Assembly (NCBI RefSeq): GCF_000820515.1
Contig: NZ_JXDG01000009.1
Coordinates: 1 to 64,000, forward strand
Length of the DNA: 64,000 nt
Source: Pseudomonas batumici
GTDB lineage: Bacteria; Pseudomonadota; Gammaproteobacteria; Pseudomonadales; Pseudomonadaceae
Direction: 5' to 3'
Made by a program: the position numbers and the translations under genes
In this document: positions 8,253 through 17,658 of the stretch, piece by piece
Numbering within the stretch: the first letter of the stretch is position 1
Layout of the letters: each line of letters starts with the position of its first letter
Notes under the pieces: model-generated
Told to the model about the DNA's origin: nothing
The model's database searches: none
What the model saw: the letters and a program-made list of their open reading frames with translations, nothing else

Positions 8253-8327
8253 TGGCAGGGGCGGCTGGATTCGAACCAACGCATGGCAGGATCAAAACCT
8301 GCTGCCTTACCGCTTGGCGACGCCCCT
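8253..8327 (-). tRNA. tRNA-Gln (anticodon TTG)
   Basis: The minus strand gives a 75-base cloverleaf with encoded CCA: acceptor AGGGGCG/CGCCCCT, D-arm GCC...GGC, anticodon stem GCAGG/CCTGC around TTTTGAT, and T-loop GGTTCGAATCC. The anticodon TTG is at 8293-8295. It sits between ispE (34 bases) and prs (46 bases) on the same strand, so it is probably processed from a mixed transcript. Confidence 0.97.
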
Positions 8328-8361
8328 GTATCTGTTGCAACGAGTACCCTGTACTCGATTC

Positions 8362-9213
8362 CTAGAGCAGACTTTGCAGCTTGCGATGCAACATCGAAAC
8401 GTTGCTTCCCTTTGCCACAAACCCTGTTTGGGTCTCTGTAAGAAGGGCCGAGACTTTATCAGCTTCAGCTTTGTTTGGGAAGGCCCCAAACACACAACTT
8501 CCAGTGCCGGTTAATTTTGCTTCGGTAAACTTACCTAACAAATTCAAAGCGTTACGTACCTCTGGATAACGCCTTGCAACAACCGGCAAGCAGTCATTTC
8601 GACTGTTTCCCTTGGGAACGGGGCGCACTTTAATGGGCGCGGAGTCACGTGTCAACAGCGGATCTGAAAAAATTTCTGCTGTACTTACAGAGACTTGCGG
8701 AACGAGCACGACATACCAGGGTTCGTCGGGGTCGACCGGGGTGAGTTTTTCCCCCACGCCCTCGGCGAAAGCCGCGTGCCCGCGGACGAAAACCGGGACA
8801 TCGGCGCCCAGTGTCAGGCCCAGGCCGGCCAGGCGATCCTCGTCCCAGCCCAGTTGCCAGAGATGATTGAGGCCGAGCAGGGTGGTCGCGGCATTCGAGC
8901 TGCCGCCACCGATGCCGCCACCCATGGGCAGGATTTTCTCGATCCAGATATCCACGCCCAGGGCGCTGCCGGATTGTTCCTGGAGTTTTTTCGCGGCGCG
9001 CACGATCAGGTTGCTGTCGTGGGGCACGCCGTCGAACTCGGTGTGCAGCCGGATCACGCCGTCGTCACGGACCGCGAAGCTCAGTTCGTCGCCGTAGTCG
9101 AGAAACTGAAACAGGGTCTGCAATTCGTGATAGCCGTCCGCACGGCGACCGAGGATGTGCAGCATCAGGTTGAGCTTGGCCGGCGCGGGCAGGGTCAGGC
9201 GGGCAGCGCTCAT
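8362..9213 (-). CDS. ispE: 4-diphosphocytidyl-2-C-methyl-D-erythritol kinase
   Basis: The 283-residue GHMP-family kinase phosphorylates CDP-methylerythritol in the non-mevalonate isoprenoid pathway. The N-terminal [21 protein letters not shown] and the ATP-binding [14 protein letters not shown] (around residues 97-108) are diagnostic, and the C-terminal [11 protein letters not shown] is the third GHMP motif. It begins one base after the lolB stop, so the two are translationally close. The order lolB-ispE-tRNA-prs is conserved in many gammaproteobacteria. Confidence 0.97.
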   Translation of the reverse strand: MSAARLTLPAPAKLNLMLHILGRRADGYHELQTLFQFLDYGDELSFAVRDDGVIRLHTEFDGVPHDSNLIVRAAKKLQEQSGSALGVDIWIEKILPMGGGIGGGSSNAATTLLGLNHLWQLGWDEDRLAGLGLTLGADVPVFVRGHAAFAEGVGEKLTPVDPDEPWYVVLVPQVSVSTAEIFSDPLLTRDSAPIKVRPVPKGNSRNDCLPVVARRYPEVRNALNLLGKFTEAKLTGTGSCVFGAFPNKAEADKVSALLTETQTGFVAKGSNVSMLHRKLQSLL

Positions 9214-9214
9214 G

Positions 9215-9832
9215 TCACTGTCCCAGCTGGCGCGGCTGCCAGTCCTTGATCACCAGGGTGACATCGAGGTCGCGACCGTGCAGCTTGACGCGCTCGGGCA
9301 ACCAGTAGCCGTTCTGCTGGCTGTAGCTCAGGTACTCGACCTGCCAGCCATCCTGGTCCAGGGTGGCCAGGCGGCTGTCGCTGTCCAGGCTCAGGCGGCT
9401 TTTGCTGTCCGGCGCGGGGAGGCCGCGGACCCACCAGACCAGATGGGACACCGGCAACTCCCAGCCCAGTTGCTCCTGGAGCAGGGCTTCGGGGCTGTTC
9501 GCGGCGTAGCGACCCTGGTTGGCGACCTCCAGGCTCACCTGGCCGGGACGTCCGGTCAGGCGCGCGGCGCCACGCCCCAGTGGGCCGGACAGGCGGATAT
9601 CGTAGTAATCCTGGCGTTGCAGCCAGAACAGGGTACCGCTGCCGGAATCCTTCGGTGCGCGGATTCCGACCTTGCCATTGATCTGCCAGCCGTCGAGGCT
9701 GCTCAATTGCTGCTTGTGTTTGGTCCACAGGGCAGGGTCGCCGTGGCCTTCGACGGACTCACGGGTACCGAAGCCCGCGCAACCGGCGAGCAGGGCGATC
9801 AGGCTGAAAACAATGAGGTGGCGCAGGAACAT
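9215..9832 (-). CDS. lolB: Outer membrane lipoprotein receptor LolB
   Basis: The 205-residue lipoprotein accepts lipoproteins from LolA and inserts them in the outer membrane. The signal peptide ends in the lipobox LLAGC with the lipidated Cys18; the next residues (AGF) carry no Asp at +2, in line with outer membrane sorting. The mature part has the expected beta-rich pattern with [22 protein letters not shown] and the [22 protein letters not shown] end. It is four bases downstream of the TPR lipoprotein gene and one base upstream of ispE. Confidence 0.95.
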   Translation of the reverse strand: MFLRHLIVFSLIALLAGCAGFGTRESVEGHGDPALWTKHKQQLSSLDGWQINGKVGIRAPKDSGSGTLFWLQRQDYYDIRLSGPLGRGAARLTGRPGQVSLEVANQGRYAANSPEALLQEQLGWELPVSHLVWWVRGLPAPDSKSRLSLDSDSRLATLDQDGWQVEYLSYSQQNGYWLPERVKLHGRDLDVTLVIKDWQPRQLGQ

Positions 9833-9836
9833 AGAT

Positions 9837-11561
9837 TTACAGAGTCTCGGAACCGGTCAGGCGCTTGATGGTGCTGCGCAGGAGTGGGCTGTCGGGCTGG
9901 TCCTTGAGGAACTTGCCCCAGATTTGCCGGGCTTCGCGTTGCTTGCCGTTGCTCCACAGGACTTCGCCCAGGTGCGCGGCGACTTCCTGGTCGGGGAACC
10001 GCTCCAGGGCCTGGCGCAGCAGGCGTTCGGCTTCGTCGAGGTTGCCCAGGCGGAAATTCACCCAGCCGAGGCTGTCGAGTACCGCCGGATCTTCCGGATT
10101 CAACTGGTGAGCCTTCTCGATCAGCTCCTTGGCCTCAGCATAGCGGGTCGTACGGTCCGACAGGGTGTAGCCGAGGGCATTCAGCGCCATGGCATTGTCG
10201 GGTTCGCGCTTGAGGATGGCGCGCAGGTCTTTCTCCATCTGCGCCAGGTCGTTGCGCTTTTCCGCCTGCATGGCCCGGGTATAAAGCAGGTTCAGGTCAT
10301 CCGGGTACTGCAGCAGGGCCTGTTGCAGGACGCTCCAGGCACGATCGCCCTGATGGTTGGCGGAGAGGATCTCGGCCTCGATCAGGTAGAGCTGGATCGC
10401 ATAGTCCGGCTGCTCGTCGCGGGCGCTCTTGAGTTTGCTCGACGCCTCGGCGCCGCGCCCGGTGGTGACCAGGATATCGGTCTGGCGCAGTTGCGCCGGC
10501 AGGTAGTCGTTGCCCGGCCCGACCTGCCCGTATTCGTCCAGGGCGGTCTGCAGGTCGTTGTGTTCTTCGGCGATGCGGCCCAGGTTCAGGTGTGCCGAGT
10601 CGACATGGCTTTCGCGGACGATCAGTTGTTCGAGGTAGCCCTTGGCCTCGTCCCAGGCCTTGGCTTCGAGGCAGACCAGCGCCAGGGAGAAACGCAATTC
10701 GTCGTCTTCCGGATACTGCTGCACGAGGTTGGAGAACTGGGTCTTGGCATCGGCCATGCGGTCCTGTTCCACCAGCATGCGCGCATAGGTCAGGCGCAGA
10801 CGCTTGTCATCCGGGTACTTCTTGATGTTTTTTTCCAGGATCGGCAAGGCTTCCTTGCCGCGGCTGAGCGCTTGCAGCAAGCGGGCGCGCAGCAGGATCG
10901 GGGCGATTTCGCCTTCTTCCGGCGGGTTTTTCTCCAGCAGCGTCAAGGCGCCCTGGGTGTCGCCATCCTGTTGCAGCAGCAGGGCCTTGCCGAAAATCAG
11001 CTGGCTGTTTTTCGGGTGCTTGACCAGCAGGCGGTCAAAGCTCTTCATCAGGCCGTTGCGGGTGTCCTGGTCGGTGTCGGCGGCCGACAGGGCGAGAAAG
11101 TCGAAATGGGTGTCGCCCTTGCCTTGCAGGACCTTCTCCATATAGACCATGGCGTCGTCGTAGCGCCCGCCGCGTGCCAGCTGGATGGCCGCCGCGCGTT
11201 GCGCCTCGAGGTCGTTCGGGGCGTTTTTTGCCCAGATCAGCGAGGTGTCGAGGGCGGCCTGGTCGGCGCCCAGGTATTCGGCGATACGGAAGGCTCGCTC
11301 GGAAACGCCCGGGTCCTGGGTATTGATCGCCTGGGTCACGTAGTTATCCAGGGCGATATCGAAACGATTTCGCTGCCCGGCCAGCTCCGCGCTCAACAGG
11401 CTGAACACCGTATCCTCGGTGAACGAGCTGTAGACCTTGGGCTTTTCCGGGGCCGGGGTGGTCTCCTCGGCCGCTGGCGTACGGCTCGACGACACGGGTG
11501 CCAAGGCCTGGCAGCCGCTGAGGAAGACAAAAGCGAGGAGCAACGCGGAGGATCTATTCAT
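9837..11561 (-). CDS. Tetratricopeptide-repeat lipoprotein
   Basis: The 574-residue protein has a lipoprotein signal peptide (lipobox LSGC, Cys17) followed by a Pro/Ala/Glu-rich linker and a long array of TPR-like helical repeats. The clearest units are in the last third, for example [33 protein letters not shown] and [17 protein letters not shown]. It is probably anchored in the outer membrane facing the periplasm and acts as a scaffold; partners are unknown. It heads the lolB-ispE operon, a conserved Pseudomonas position, and is divergent from hemA. Confidence 0.85.
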   Translation of the reverse strand: MNRSSALLLAFVFLSGCQALAPVSSSRTPAAEETTPAPEKPKVYSSFTEDTVFSLLSAELAGQRNRFDIALDNYVTQAINTQDPGVSERAFRIAEYLGADQAALDTSLIWAKNAPNDLEAQRAAAIQLARGGRYDDAMVYMEKVLQGKGDTHFDFLALSAADTDQDTRNGLMKSFDRLLVKHPKNSQLIFGKALLLQQDGDTQGALTLLEKNPPEEGEIAPILLRARLLQALSRGKEALPILEKNIKKYPDDKRLRLTYARMLVEQDRMADAKTQFSNLVQQYPEDDELRFSLALVCLEAKAWDEAKGYLEQLIVRESHVDSAHLNLGRIAEEHNDLQTALDEYGQVGPGNDYLPAQLRQTDILVTTGRGAEASSKLKSARDEQPDYAIQLYLIEAEILSANHQGDRAWSVLQQALLQYPDDLNLLYTRAMQAEKRNDLAQMEKDLRAILKREPDNAMALNALGYTLSDRTTRYAEAKELIEKAHQLNPEDPAVLDSLGWVNFRLGNLDEAERLLRQALERFPDQEVAAHLGEVLWSNGKQREARQIWGKFLKDQPDSPLLRSTIKRLTGSETL

Positions 11562-11746
11562 ATTGGGAGAAGGACAACTTACCTGCGGGTCAGGTCATCA
11601 TGACACAAGCAGCGGGCAGAACCATACCTGTGACGCTCAGCGGACATTTATAGCAAGGTTACATCAGGACAATAGTCGGCAATGGTTGTCCTGAATCAGT
11701 CGAAGGTGGACAATTGTCGGCTTATCGACATCATCAGCGACCCTGA

Positions 11747-13036
11747 ATGGCCTTCCTCGCACTCGGCATCAACCACAAGACGGCGTCCGTAGACGTGCGC
11801 GAGCGCGTGGCTTTTACCCCCGAGCAGTTGGTGGAGGCCCTGCAGCAGCTGTGCCGCCTCACCGACAGCCGTGAAGCCGCGATCCTCTCCACCTGCAACC
11901 GCAGTGAACTGTATATCGAGCAGGACCACATCGCGGCGGACACGGTATTGCGCTGGCTGGCGGATTATCACCACCTGAGTCTCGACGAACTGCGCGCCAG
12001 TGCCTACGTGCACGAAGATGATGCCGCCGTTCGTCATATGATGCGCGTCGCCTCGGGGCTGGATTCGCTGGTGCTGGGCGAACCGCAGATTCTCGGCCAG
12101 ATGAAGTCCGCCTATGCCGTGGCACGGGAGGCGGGGACCATCGGTCCGTTGCTGGGACGCCTGTTCCAGGCCACGTTCAGCGCTGCCAAGCAGGTGCGCA
12201 CCGACACCGCCATCGGCGAGAACCCGGTGTCGGTGGCCTTTGCCGCCGTCAGCCTGGCCAAACAGATTTTCAGCGATCTGCAGCGCAGCAGCGCACTGCT
12301 GATCGGTGCCGGCGAAACCATCACCCTGGTCGCCCGCCATCTGCACGAGCAGGGCGTCAAGCGGATCGTGGTGGCCAACCGGACCCTGGAGCGCGCCAAG
12401 ACCCTGGCCGAGGAGTTCGGTGCCCATGCGGTGCTGCTGGCCGACATCCCCCAGGAGCTGGTGCACAGCGACATCGTCATCAGTTCCACCGCCAGCCAGT
12501 TGCCGATCCTCGGCAAGGGCGCGGTGGAAAGTGCCTTGAAGCTGCGCAAGCACAAGCCGATCTTCATGGTGGACATCGCCGTACCCCGGGATATCGAGCC
12601 GGAAGTCGGCGAGTTGGACGACGTTTACCTCTATAGTGTCGACGATCTCCACGAAGTGGTCGCCGAGAACCTCAAGAGCCGCCAGGGCGCCGCGCAAGCC
12701 GCCGAAGCGCTGGTCAGCAATGGGGTCGACGACTTCATGGCGCGCCTGCGCGAGTTGGCCGCGGTAGATGTGTTGCGCGCCTACCGCCAGCAGAGCGAAC
12801 GCCTGCGTGACGAAGAATTGCACAAGGCCCAGCGTCTGCTGGCCAACGGCAGCAGCGCCGAAGAGGTGCTGATGCAACTGGCCCGTGGCCTGACCAACAA
12901 GTTGATGCATGCGCCCAGCGTGCAACTGAAAAAGTTGTCCGCCGAAGGCCGCCTCGATGCGCTGGCCATGGCCCAGGAACTCTTTGCCCTCGGTGAGGGC
13001 TCATCGGATAGCTTTTCGGATAAGAAACCGCAATGA
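11747..13036 (+). CDS. hemA: Glutamyl-tRNA reductase
   Basis: The 429-residue enzyme reduces Glu-tRNA(Glu) to glutamate-1-semialdehyde, the first step of the C5 tetrapyrrole route. The catalytic Cys50 is in STCNRSELY, the His/Arg region [17 protein letters not shown] is intact, the NADPH domain begins [13 protein letters not shown], and the C-terminal dimerisation helices are present. No clear Shine-Dalgarno sequence precedes the ATG, unlike most genes here. It overlaps prfA by four bases (ATGA). hemH, the last step of heme synthesis, is at 27080. Confidence 0.97.
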   Translation: MAFLALGINHKTASVDVRERVAFTPEQLVEALQQLCRLTDSREAAILSTCNRSELYIEQDHIAADTVLRWLADYHHLSLDELRASAYVHEDDAAVRHMMRVASGLDSLVLGEPQILGQMKSAYAVAREAGTIGPLLGRLFQATFSAAKQVRTDTAIGENPVSVAFAAVSLAKQIFSDLQRSSALLIGAGETITLVARHLHEQGVKRIVVANRTLERAKTLAEEFGAHAVLLADIPQELVHSDIVISSTASQLPILGKGAVESALKLRKHKPIFMVDIAVPRDIEPEVGELDDVYLYSVDDLHEVVAENLKSRQGAAQAAEALVSNGVDDFMARLRELAAVDVLRAYRQQSERLRDEELHKAQRLLANGSSAEEVLMQLARGLTNKLMHAPSVQLKKLSAEGRLDALAMAQELFALGEGSSDSFSDKKPQ

Positions 13037-14115
13037 AAGCGTCACTGCTCAATAAGCTGGACATCCTCCAGGACCGTTTCGAGGAACTGACCGCCTTGCT
13101 CGGCGATGGCGAAGTCATTTCCGATCAGACCAAGTTCCGCGCCTATTCCAAGGAATACGCCGAAGTAGAACCGATTGTCGCGGCCTACCAGCAGGTGCTG
13201 AAGGTGCAGTCCGACCTCGAAGGCGCCCAGGCGCTGCTCAAGGACAGCGACCCGGACCTGCGCGAAATGGCCGTCGAGGAAGTCCGCGAAGCCAAGGAAC
13301 AGTTGGTCGAACTGGAGGGCAACCTGCAGCGCATGCTGCTGCCCAAGGACCCCAACGACGGCCGCAACGTGTTTCTCGAAATCCGCGCCGGTACCGGCGG
13401 CGACGAGGCGGCGATCTTCTCCGGCGACCTGTTCCGCATGTACTCGCGGTATGCCGAGAAACGTGGCTGGCGGGTGGAAATCCTCTCGGAAAACGAGGGT
13501 GAGCACGGCGGCTACAAGGAAGTCATTGCCCGGGTCGAAGGCGACAACGTCTACGGCAAGCTGAAATTCGAATCAGGTGCCCACCGCGTCCAGCGCGTAC
13601 CGGCCACCGAATCCCAGGGGCGCATCCACACCTCGGCGTGCACGGTCGCGGTGTTGCCCGAGCCGGACGAACAGGAAGCCATCGAGATCAACCCGGCGGA
13701 CCTGCGCATCGACACCTACCGCTCCTCCGGCGCCGGTGGCCAGCACGTCAACAAGACCGACTCGGCGATCCGCATCACCCACTTGCCTTCGGGGATCGTG
13801 GTCGAATGCCAGGAAGAGCGTTCCCAGCACAAGAACCGGGCGCGCGCCATGTCCTGGCTGTCGGCCAAGCTCAACGACCAGCAGACCACGGCCGCGGCCA
13901 ATGCCATCGCCAGCGAGCGCAAGCTGCTGGTGGGCTCGGGCGACCGCTCCGAGCGCATCCGGACCTACAACTTTCCCCAGGGCCGGGTGACCGACCATCG
14001 CGTCAACCTGACCCTGTACTCGCTGGATGAAGTGCTGGCCGGTGGCGTGGAAGCCGTCATCGAGCCGCTGTTGGCCGAATACCAGGCCGATCAACTGGCC
14101 GCCTTGGGTGATTGA
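13033..14115 (+). CDS. prfA: Peptide chain release factor 1
   Basis: The 360-residue factor reads UAA and UAG. The GGQ catalytic loop ([17 protein letters not shown]) is near residues 233-235, and the codon-recognition PxT tripeptide appears as PAT in [17 protein letters not shown]. Its start overlaps the hemA stop by four bases, and prmC, which methylates the GGQ glutamine, begins directly after its stop. Confidence 0.98.
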   Translation: MKASLLNKLDILQDRFEELTALLGDGEVISDQTKFRAYSKEYAEVEPIVAAYQQVLKVQSDLEGAQALLKDSDPDLREMAVEEVREAKEQLVELEGNLQRMLLPKDPNDGRNVFLEIRAGTGGDEAAIFSGDLFRMYSRYAEKRGWRVEILSENEGEHGGYKEVIARVEGDNVYGKLKFESGAHRVQRVPATESQGRIHTSACTVAVLPEPDEQEAIEINPADLRIDTYRSSGAGGQHVNKTDSAIRITHLPSGIVVECQEERSQHKNRARAMSWLSAKLNDQQTTAAANAIASERKLLVGSGDRSERIRTYNFPQGRVTDHRVNLTLYSLDEVLAGGVEAVIEPLLAEYQADQLAALGD

Positions 14116-14946
14116 ATGACCATTATTGCCAGCCTGCTGCGCACCGCCGAGCTGCCTGATTCGCCGACCGCGCGCCTGGACGCCGAACTGCTGTTGGCGG
14201 CGGCCCTGGGCAAATCCCGCAGCTACCTGCACACCTGGCCGGAAAAGATCGTCAGCAGCGAAGCCGCGCAGGCCTTTGCCGAGTTCCTGCAACGTCGTCG
14301 TGGCGGCGAGCCGGTGGCCTATATCCTGGGCCAGCAGGGGTTCTGGAAGCTGGATCTGGAAGTCGCGCCGCATACCCTGATTCCCCGCCCGGACACCGAA
14401 CTGCTGGTGGAAGCCGCCCTTGAGTTGCTGCCACAGGCGCCGGCGTCAGTGCTCGACCTGGGCACCGGCAGCGGCGCGATTGCCCTGGCCCTGGCCAGCG
14501 AGCGTCCGAGCTGGCGGGTGACGGCGGTGGACCGCGTGCCGGAAGCCGTGGCCCTGGCCGAACGCAATCGCCAGCGCCTGGGTCTGGACAACGCCGCGGT
14601 GTTGAGCAGTCATTGGTTCAGCGCCCTGGAGGGCCGGCGTTTTCAACTGATCATCAGTAACCCGCCGTACATTGCCTCGACCGACCCGCACCTGGCGCAG
14701 GGCGATGTGCGCTTCGAGCCCGCCAGCGCCCTGGTGGCCGGCACCGATGGCCTGGACGATCTGCGCCTGATCATCGCCCAGGCGCCCGCGCACCTGGAGG
14801 CCGATGGCTGGTTGATGCTCGAACACGGTTACGACCAGGCCGAAGCCGTGCGCGAATTGCTCTCGGCCCAAGGGTTCAGCGAGGTTCACAGCCGTACCGA
14901 CCTGGGTGGCCATCAACGTATCAGTCTGGGGCGCCTATCGTGCTGA
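14116..14946 (+). CDS. prmC: Release factor glutamine methyltransferase
   Basis: The 276-residue SAM-dependent enzyme methylates the GGQ glutamine of RF1 and RF2. The SAM motif LDLGTGSGAIALALA and the NPPY motif (residues 182-185) that holds the glutamine side chain are intact. It starts at the base following the prfA stop and overlaps the next gene by seven bases, so hemA-prfA-prmC-moeB-murI look like one tightly coupled operon. Confidence 0.97.
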   Translation: MTIIASLLRTAELPDSPTARLDAELLLAAALGKSRSYLHTWPEKIVSSEAAQAFAEFLQRRRGGEPVAYILGQQGFWKLDLEVAPHTLIPRPDTELLVEAALELLPQAPASVLDLGTGSGAIALALASERPSWRVTAVDRVPEAVALAERNRQRLGLDNAAVLSSHWFSALEGRRFQLIISNPPYIASTDPHLAQGDVRFEPASALVAGTDGLDDLRLIIAQAPAHLEADGWLMLEHGYDQAEAVRELLSAQGFSEVHSRTDLGGHQRISLGRLSC

Positions 14947-15695
14947 GTGATCAGGAGCTGTTGCGCTATAGCCGGCAGATCCTGTTGCAACAGGTCGATA
15001 TCGACGGCCAGTTGCGTCTGAAAAACAGCCGGGTACTGATTGTCGGCCTTGGCGGCCTCGGCGCCCCGGTGGCGCTTTACCTGGCGGCGGCGGGGGTCGG
15101 CGAACTGCATCTGGCGGACTTCGACACGGTCGAGCTGACCAACCTGCAACGCCAGATCATCCACGACACCGACAGCGTCGGGTCGACCAAGGTCGATTCG
15201 GCGCTGCGCCGGCTCGCGGCCATCAATCCCGAGGTCAGCCTGGTCGCCCATCGCCAGGCCCTGGACGCCGATTCTCTCGGCGTCGCGGTGGCGGCGGTGG
15301 ACCTGGTGCTCGATTGCTGCGACAACTTCGCCACCCGCGAGGCGGTGAACGCGGCCTGTGTGGCCGCCGGCAAGCCGCTGGTGAGCGGTGCGGCGATCCG
15401 CCTCGAAGGCCAACTCTCGGTGTTCGATCCGCGTCGCCCGGAAAGCCCCTGCTACCACTGCCTGTACGGGCACGGCAGCGAAGCCGAACTGACCTGCAGC
15501 GAAGCCGGCGTCATCGGCCCGCTGGTGGGGCTGGTCGGCAGCCTGCAAGCCCTGGAAGCCTTGAAGCTGCTGGCCGGTTTCGGCGAGCCGCTGGTGGGAC
15601 GCCTGCTGCTGGTCGATGCCCTGGGCACGAAATTCCGCGAGCTGCGGGTCAAGCGCGATCCGCAATGCAGCGTGTGTGGTGGCGGCCATGCGTGA
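14940..15695 (+). CDS. moeB: MoeB/ThiF/HesA-family sulfur-carrier adenylyltransferase
   Basis: The 251-residue E1-like enzyme starts with GTG inside prmC. The nucleotide motif GLGGLG is at residues 36-41 with the following [13 protein letters not shown] signature. A cysteine in LTCSEAGV lies near residue 185, and two CxxC pairs (CYHC and CSVC) form the zinc site. The family adenylates the C-terminal glycine of MoaD or ThiS; MoeB is favoured by length and by the position next to prmC in Pseudomonas, but a ThiF-like role is not excluded. It overlaps murI by eight bases. Confidence 0.88.
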   Translation: MLSDQELLRYSRQILLQQVDIDGQLRLKNSRVLIVGLGGLGAPVALYLAAAGVGELHLADFDTVELTNLQRQIIHDTDSVGSTKVDSALRRLAAINPEVSLVAHRQALDADSLGVAVAAVDLVLDCCDNFATREAVNAACVAAGKPLVSGAAIRLEGQLSVFDPRRPESPCYHCLYGHGSEAELTCSEAGVIGPLVGLVGSLQALEALKLLAGFGEPLVGRLLLVDALGTKFRELRVKRDPQCSVCGGGHA

Positions 15696-16479
15696 CGCTC
15701 CGGTCGCTGTATTTGACTCGGGTGTCGGCGGCTTGTCGGTGCTCAAGGAAATTCAGGCCCTGTTGCCCAACGAGTCGATACTGTATTTCGCTGACTGTGG
15801 GCATATCCCCTATGGCGAGAAAAGCCCGGCGTACATTCGCCGGCGTTGTGAAGTGATCGCCGGTTTCTTGCGCGAGCAGGGTGCCAAGGCGCTGGTGATC
15901 GCCTGCAATACCGCCACGGTGGCCGGTGCCGCCGACTTGCGCCAGCTTTACCCGGACTGGCCGCTGGTGGCCATGGAACCGGCGGTCAAACCCGCCGCGG
16001 CGGCCACCCGCAGCGGTGTGGTCGGTGTGCTTGCCACCACCGGGACCTTGCAAAGCGCCAAGTTTGCCGCCTTGCTCGACCGCTTTGCCAACGATGTGCG
16101 AGTGATCACTCAACCCTGTCCTGGCCTGGTGGAGATGATCGAAGACGGCGACTTGCACAGCGATGCCTTGCGCCAGCTGCTGCGCAGCTATGTCGAGCCT
16201 TTGCTGGAGGCGGGCTGCGACACCCTGATCCTCGGCTGCACCCACTATCCCTTCCTCAAGCCGATGTTGCTGGAGATGATTCCTGCCTCCATCAGCCTGA
16301 TCGACACCGGTGCCGCCGTGGCCCGGCAACTCCAGCGCCTGCTGGAGGCCCGCGACCTGCTGTCGCGTGGGCCGGCTCGCGAGGCGCAGTTCTGGACCAC
16401 TGCGAATCCGTATCACCTTGGAAATATTCTCCCCATTCTCTGGAATAAGTCCGGCGTTGTGCAAAGCTTCACAGGGTAA
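15688..16479 (+). CDS. murI: Glutamate racemase
   Basis: The 263-residue enzyme makes D-glutamate for peptidoglycan. The motif [12 protein letters not shown] holds the conserved Asp and Ser, and the two catalytic cysteines are in ACNTATV and GCTHYPFL. The ATG at 15688 overlaps the end of the moeB-like gene; a longer in-frame start at 15616 would only add moeB-overlapping residues. Length is typical. Confidence 0.96.
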   Translation: MRDAPVAVFDSGVGGLSVLKEIQALLPNESILYFADCGHIPYGEKSPAYIRRRCEVIAGFLREQGAKALVIACNTATVAGAADLRQLYPDWPLVAMEPAVKPAAAATRSGVVGVLATTGTLQSAKFAALLDRFANDVRVITQPCPGLVEMIEDGDLHSDALRQLLRSYVEPLLEAGCDTLILGCTHYPFLKPMLLEMIPASISLIDTGAAVARQLQRLLEARDLLSRGPAREAQFWTTANPYHLGNILPILWNKSGVVQSFTG

Positions 16480-16587
16480 AACGTCGACGTAGAGCGACGA
16501 ATTCCCGTGACCTCATGTTTGATGCCGGGGCTCGGTTACGGGGTTGTTCCTCTGCACCTGAAATGCACTGGAAGTAGGATATTTCTC

Positions 16588-17106
16588 ATGAAGCGACTGT
16601 TCTGCTTGGCTGCGTTTGCAGCCGTCACCTTGGGGTATGGCGTTACGGTACAAGCGGCCGGTGTCGAGTTCTCGGTGGGCCAGACCACCGATTCGACCCG
16701 CAGCTATCGCCTGGGCCTGCAATCGGACTGGGACAAAAGCTGGTGGCAAAGCGACGTGGGGCGTCTGACTGGCTACTGGAGTGGCGCCTACACCTACTGG
16801 GACGGCGACAAGAGTCCCGACAATCACAGCCTGTCGTTTTCCCCTGTGTTCGTTTACGAGTTTGCCGGGGCGTCGATCAAGCCATACATCGAGGTGGGGA
16901 TCGGCGTTGCGCTGTTTGCCCACACCGAAGTGGAAGACAACAAGCTGGGCTCGGCCTTCCTGTTCGAAGACCGTATCGGTGCGGGACTGCGCTTCGCCGG
17001 CGGACATGAAGTGGGGATTCGCGCCACCCACTATTCCAATGCCGGTATTCGCAAGCCGAACGACGGCATCGAAAGCTACGCGCTGCACTACACGATGCCG
17101 TTGTAA
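16588..17106 (+). CDS. pagL: Lipid A 3-O-deacylase PagL
   Basis: The 172-residue outer membrane beta-barrel enzyme removes the 3-position acyl chain from lipid A. The signal peptide ends near VQAA (about residue 24). The catalytic triad is visible as His148 and Ser150 in THYSN and Glu162 in GIESY, with spacing matching P. aeruginosa PagL. Aromatic residues alternate as in barrel strands, and the C-terminus is short and hydrophobic. The start at 16588 gives a proper signal peptide; the longer frame from 16507 does not. It follows murI by about 108 bases. Confidence 0.92.
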   Translation: MKRLFCLAAFAAVTLGYGVTVQAAGVEFSVGQTTDSTRSYRLGLQSDWDKSWWQSDVGRLTGYWSGAYTYWDGDKSPDNHSLSFSPVFVYEFAGASIKPYIEVGIGVALFAHTEVEDNKLGSAFLFEDRIGAGLRFAGGHEVGIRATHYSNAGIRKPNDGIESYALHYTMPL

Positions 17107-17130
17107 TCCTGCTCAGCGCCTTCTTTCGAC

Positions 17131-17436
17131 TCACCGATACGCCGTGGCGATCCCACGGCGTTCTTCCAGGCAGTCCGCCGAGCCGGTTTCGAACTCCCGG
17201 CAGATCAGCGGACGTTTCTCGTAGATCGTGCAGCGCATGCTGTCGCGATCCAGCGCCGCGCACCAGCCATCGTCCAGACGCAACATCACCTCGCCGCCCC
17301 AATCGTCGATGTCGATGTAGCGCTCGGGAACACCGGTATCGGTGATCAACATAACCTCCAGTCGACAGCAGCAGGCCGCGCAGGAAGAGCAGGTGATCGC
17401 GGGTTCCGTGAGGTCGGTCAGGGGGATCTTGGTCAT
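17131..17436 (-). CDS. YkgJ family cysteine-cluster protein
   Basis: The 101-residue protein carries the YkgJ-type cysteine pattern: CSSCAACCC near the start, WCAALD and MRCTIYEKRPLICREF in the middle, then ADC. These cysteines probably bind zinc or an iron-sulfur cluster; no activity is established. The start at 17436 (MTKIPLTDLTEP) avoids an unsupported 40-residue extension. It is convergent with pagL, 24 bases apart. Confidence 0.85.
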   Translation of the reverse strand: MTKIPLTDLTEPAITCSSCAACCCRLEVMLITDTGVPERYIDIDDWGGEVMLRLDDGWCAALDRDSMRCTIYEKRPLICREFETGSADCLEERRGIATAYR

Positions 17437-17658
17437 GGGCGCCAGTGTATGCCAGTGCCACGCTGCTGTATGCCCGAGGTTCAAGCGTCGAGCCGTTCGA
17501 GCCGGCTTGGCCGACGAAGGGGCTACGGAAGTTTCCACGATAAGCGAATACCGCATGGGTTTGGTGTGTCAGGCATCTACTTCTCCTGCACCTGTGTTGG
17601 GTGCCGGGCATGGCGCTTGAACCCAGCCTGTCGGATCTGTTTGAAGGGAATAGTCTGT

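Noticed and set aside
9672..11603. Long plus-strand frame opposite the TPR lipoprotein and lolB
   Set aside because: It mirrors the TPR gene, has shadow-type composition and no recognisable domain.
16507..16587. N-terminal extension of PagL
   Set aside because: The extension spoils the signal peptide; MKRLFCLAAF at 16588 is a proper signal start.
17480..17520. REP-like GAGCCGGCTTGGCCGACGAA sequence
   Set aside because: Only one arm, with several differences from the two clear doublets; it may be chance or a decayed copy.
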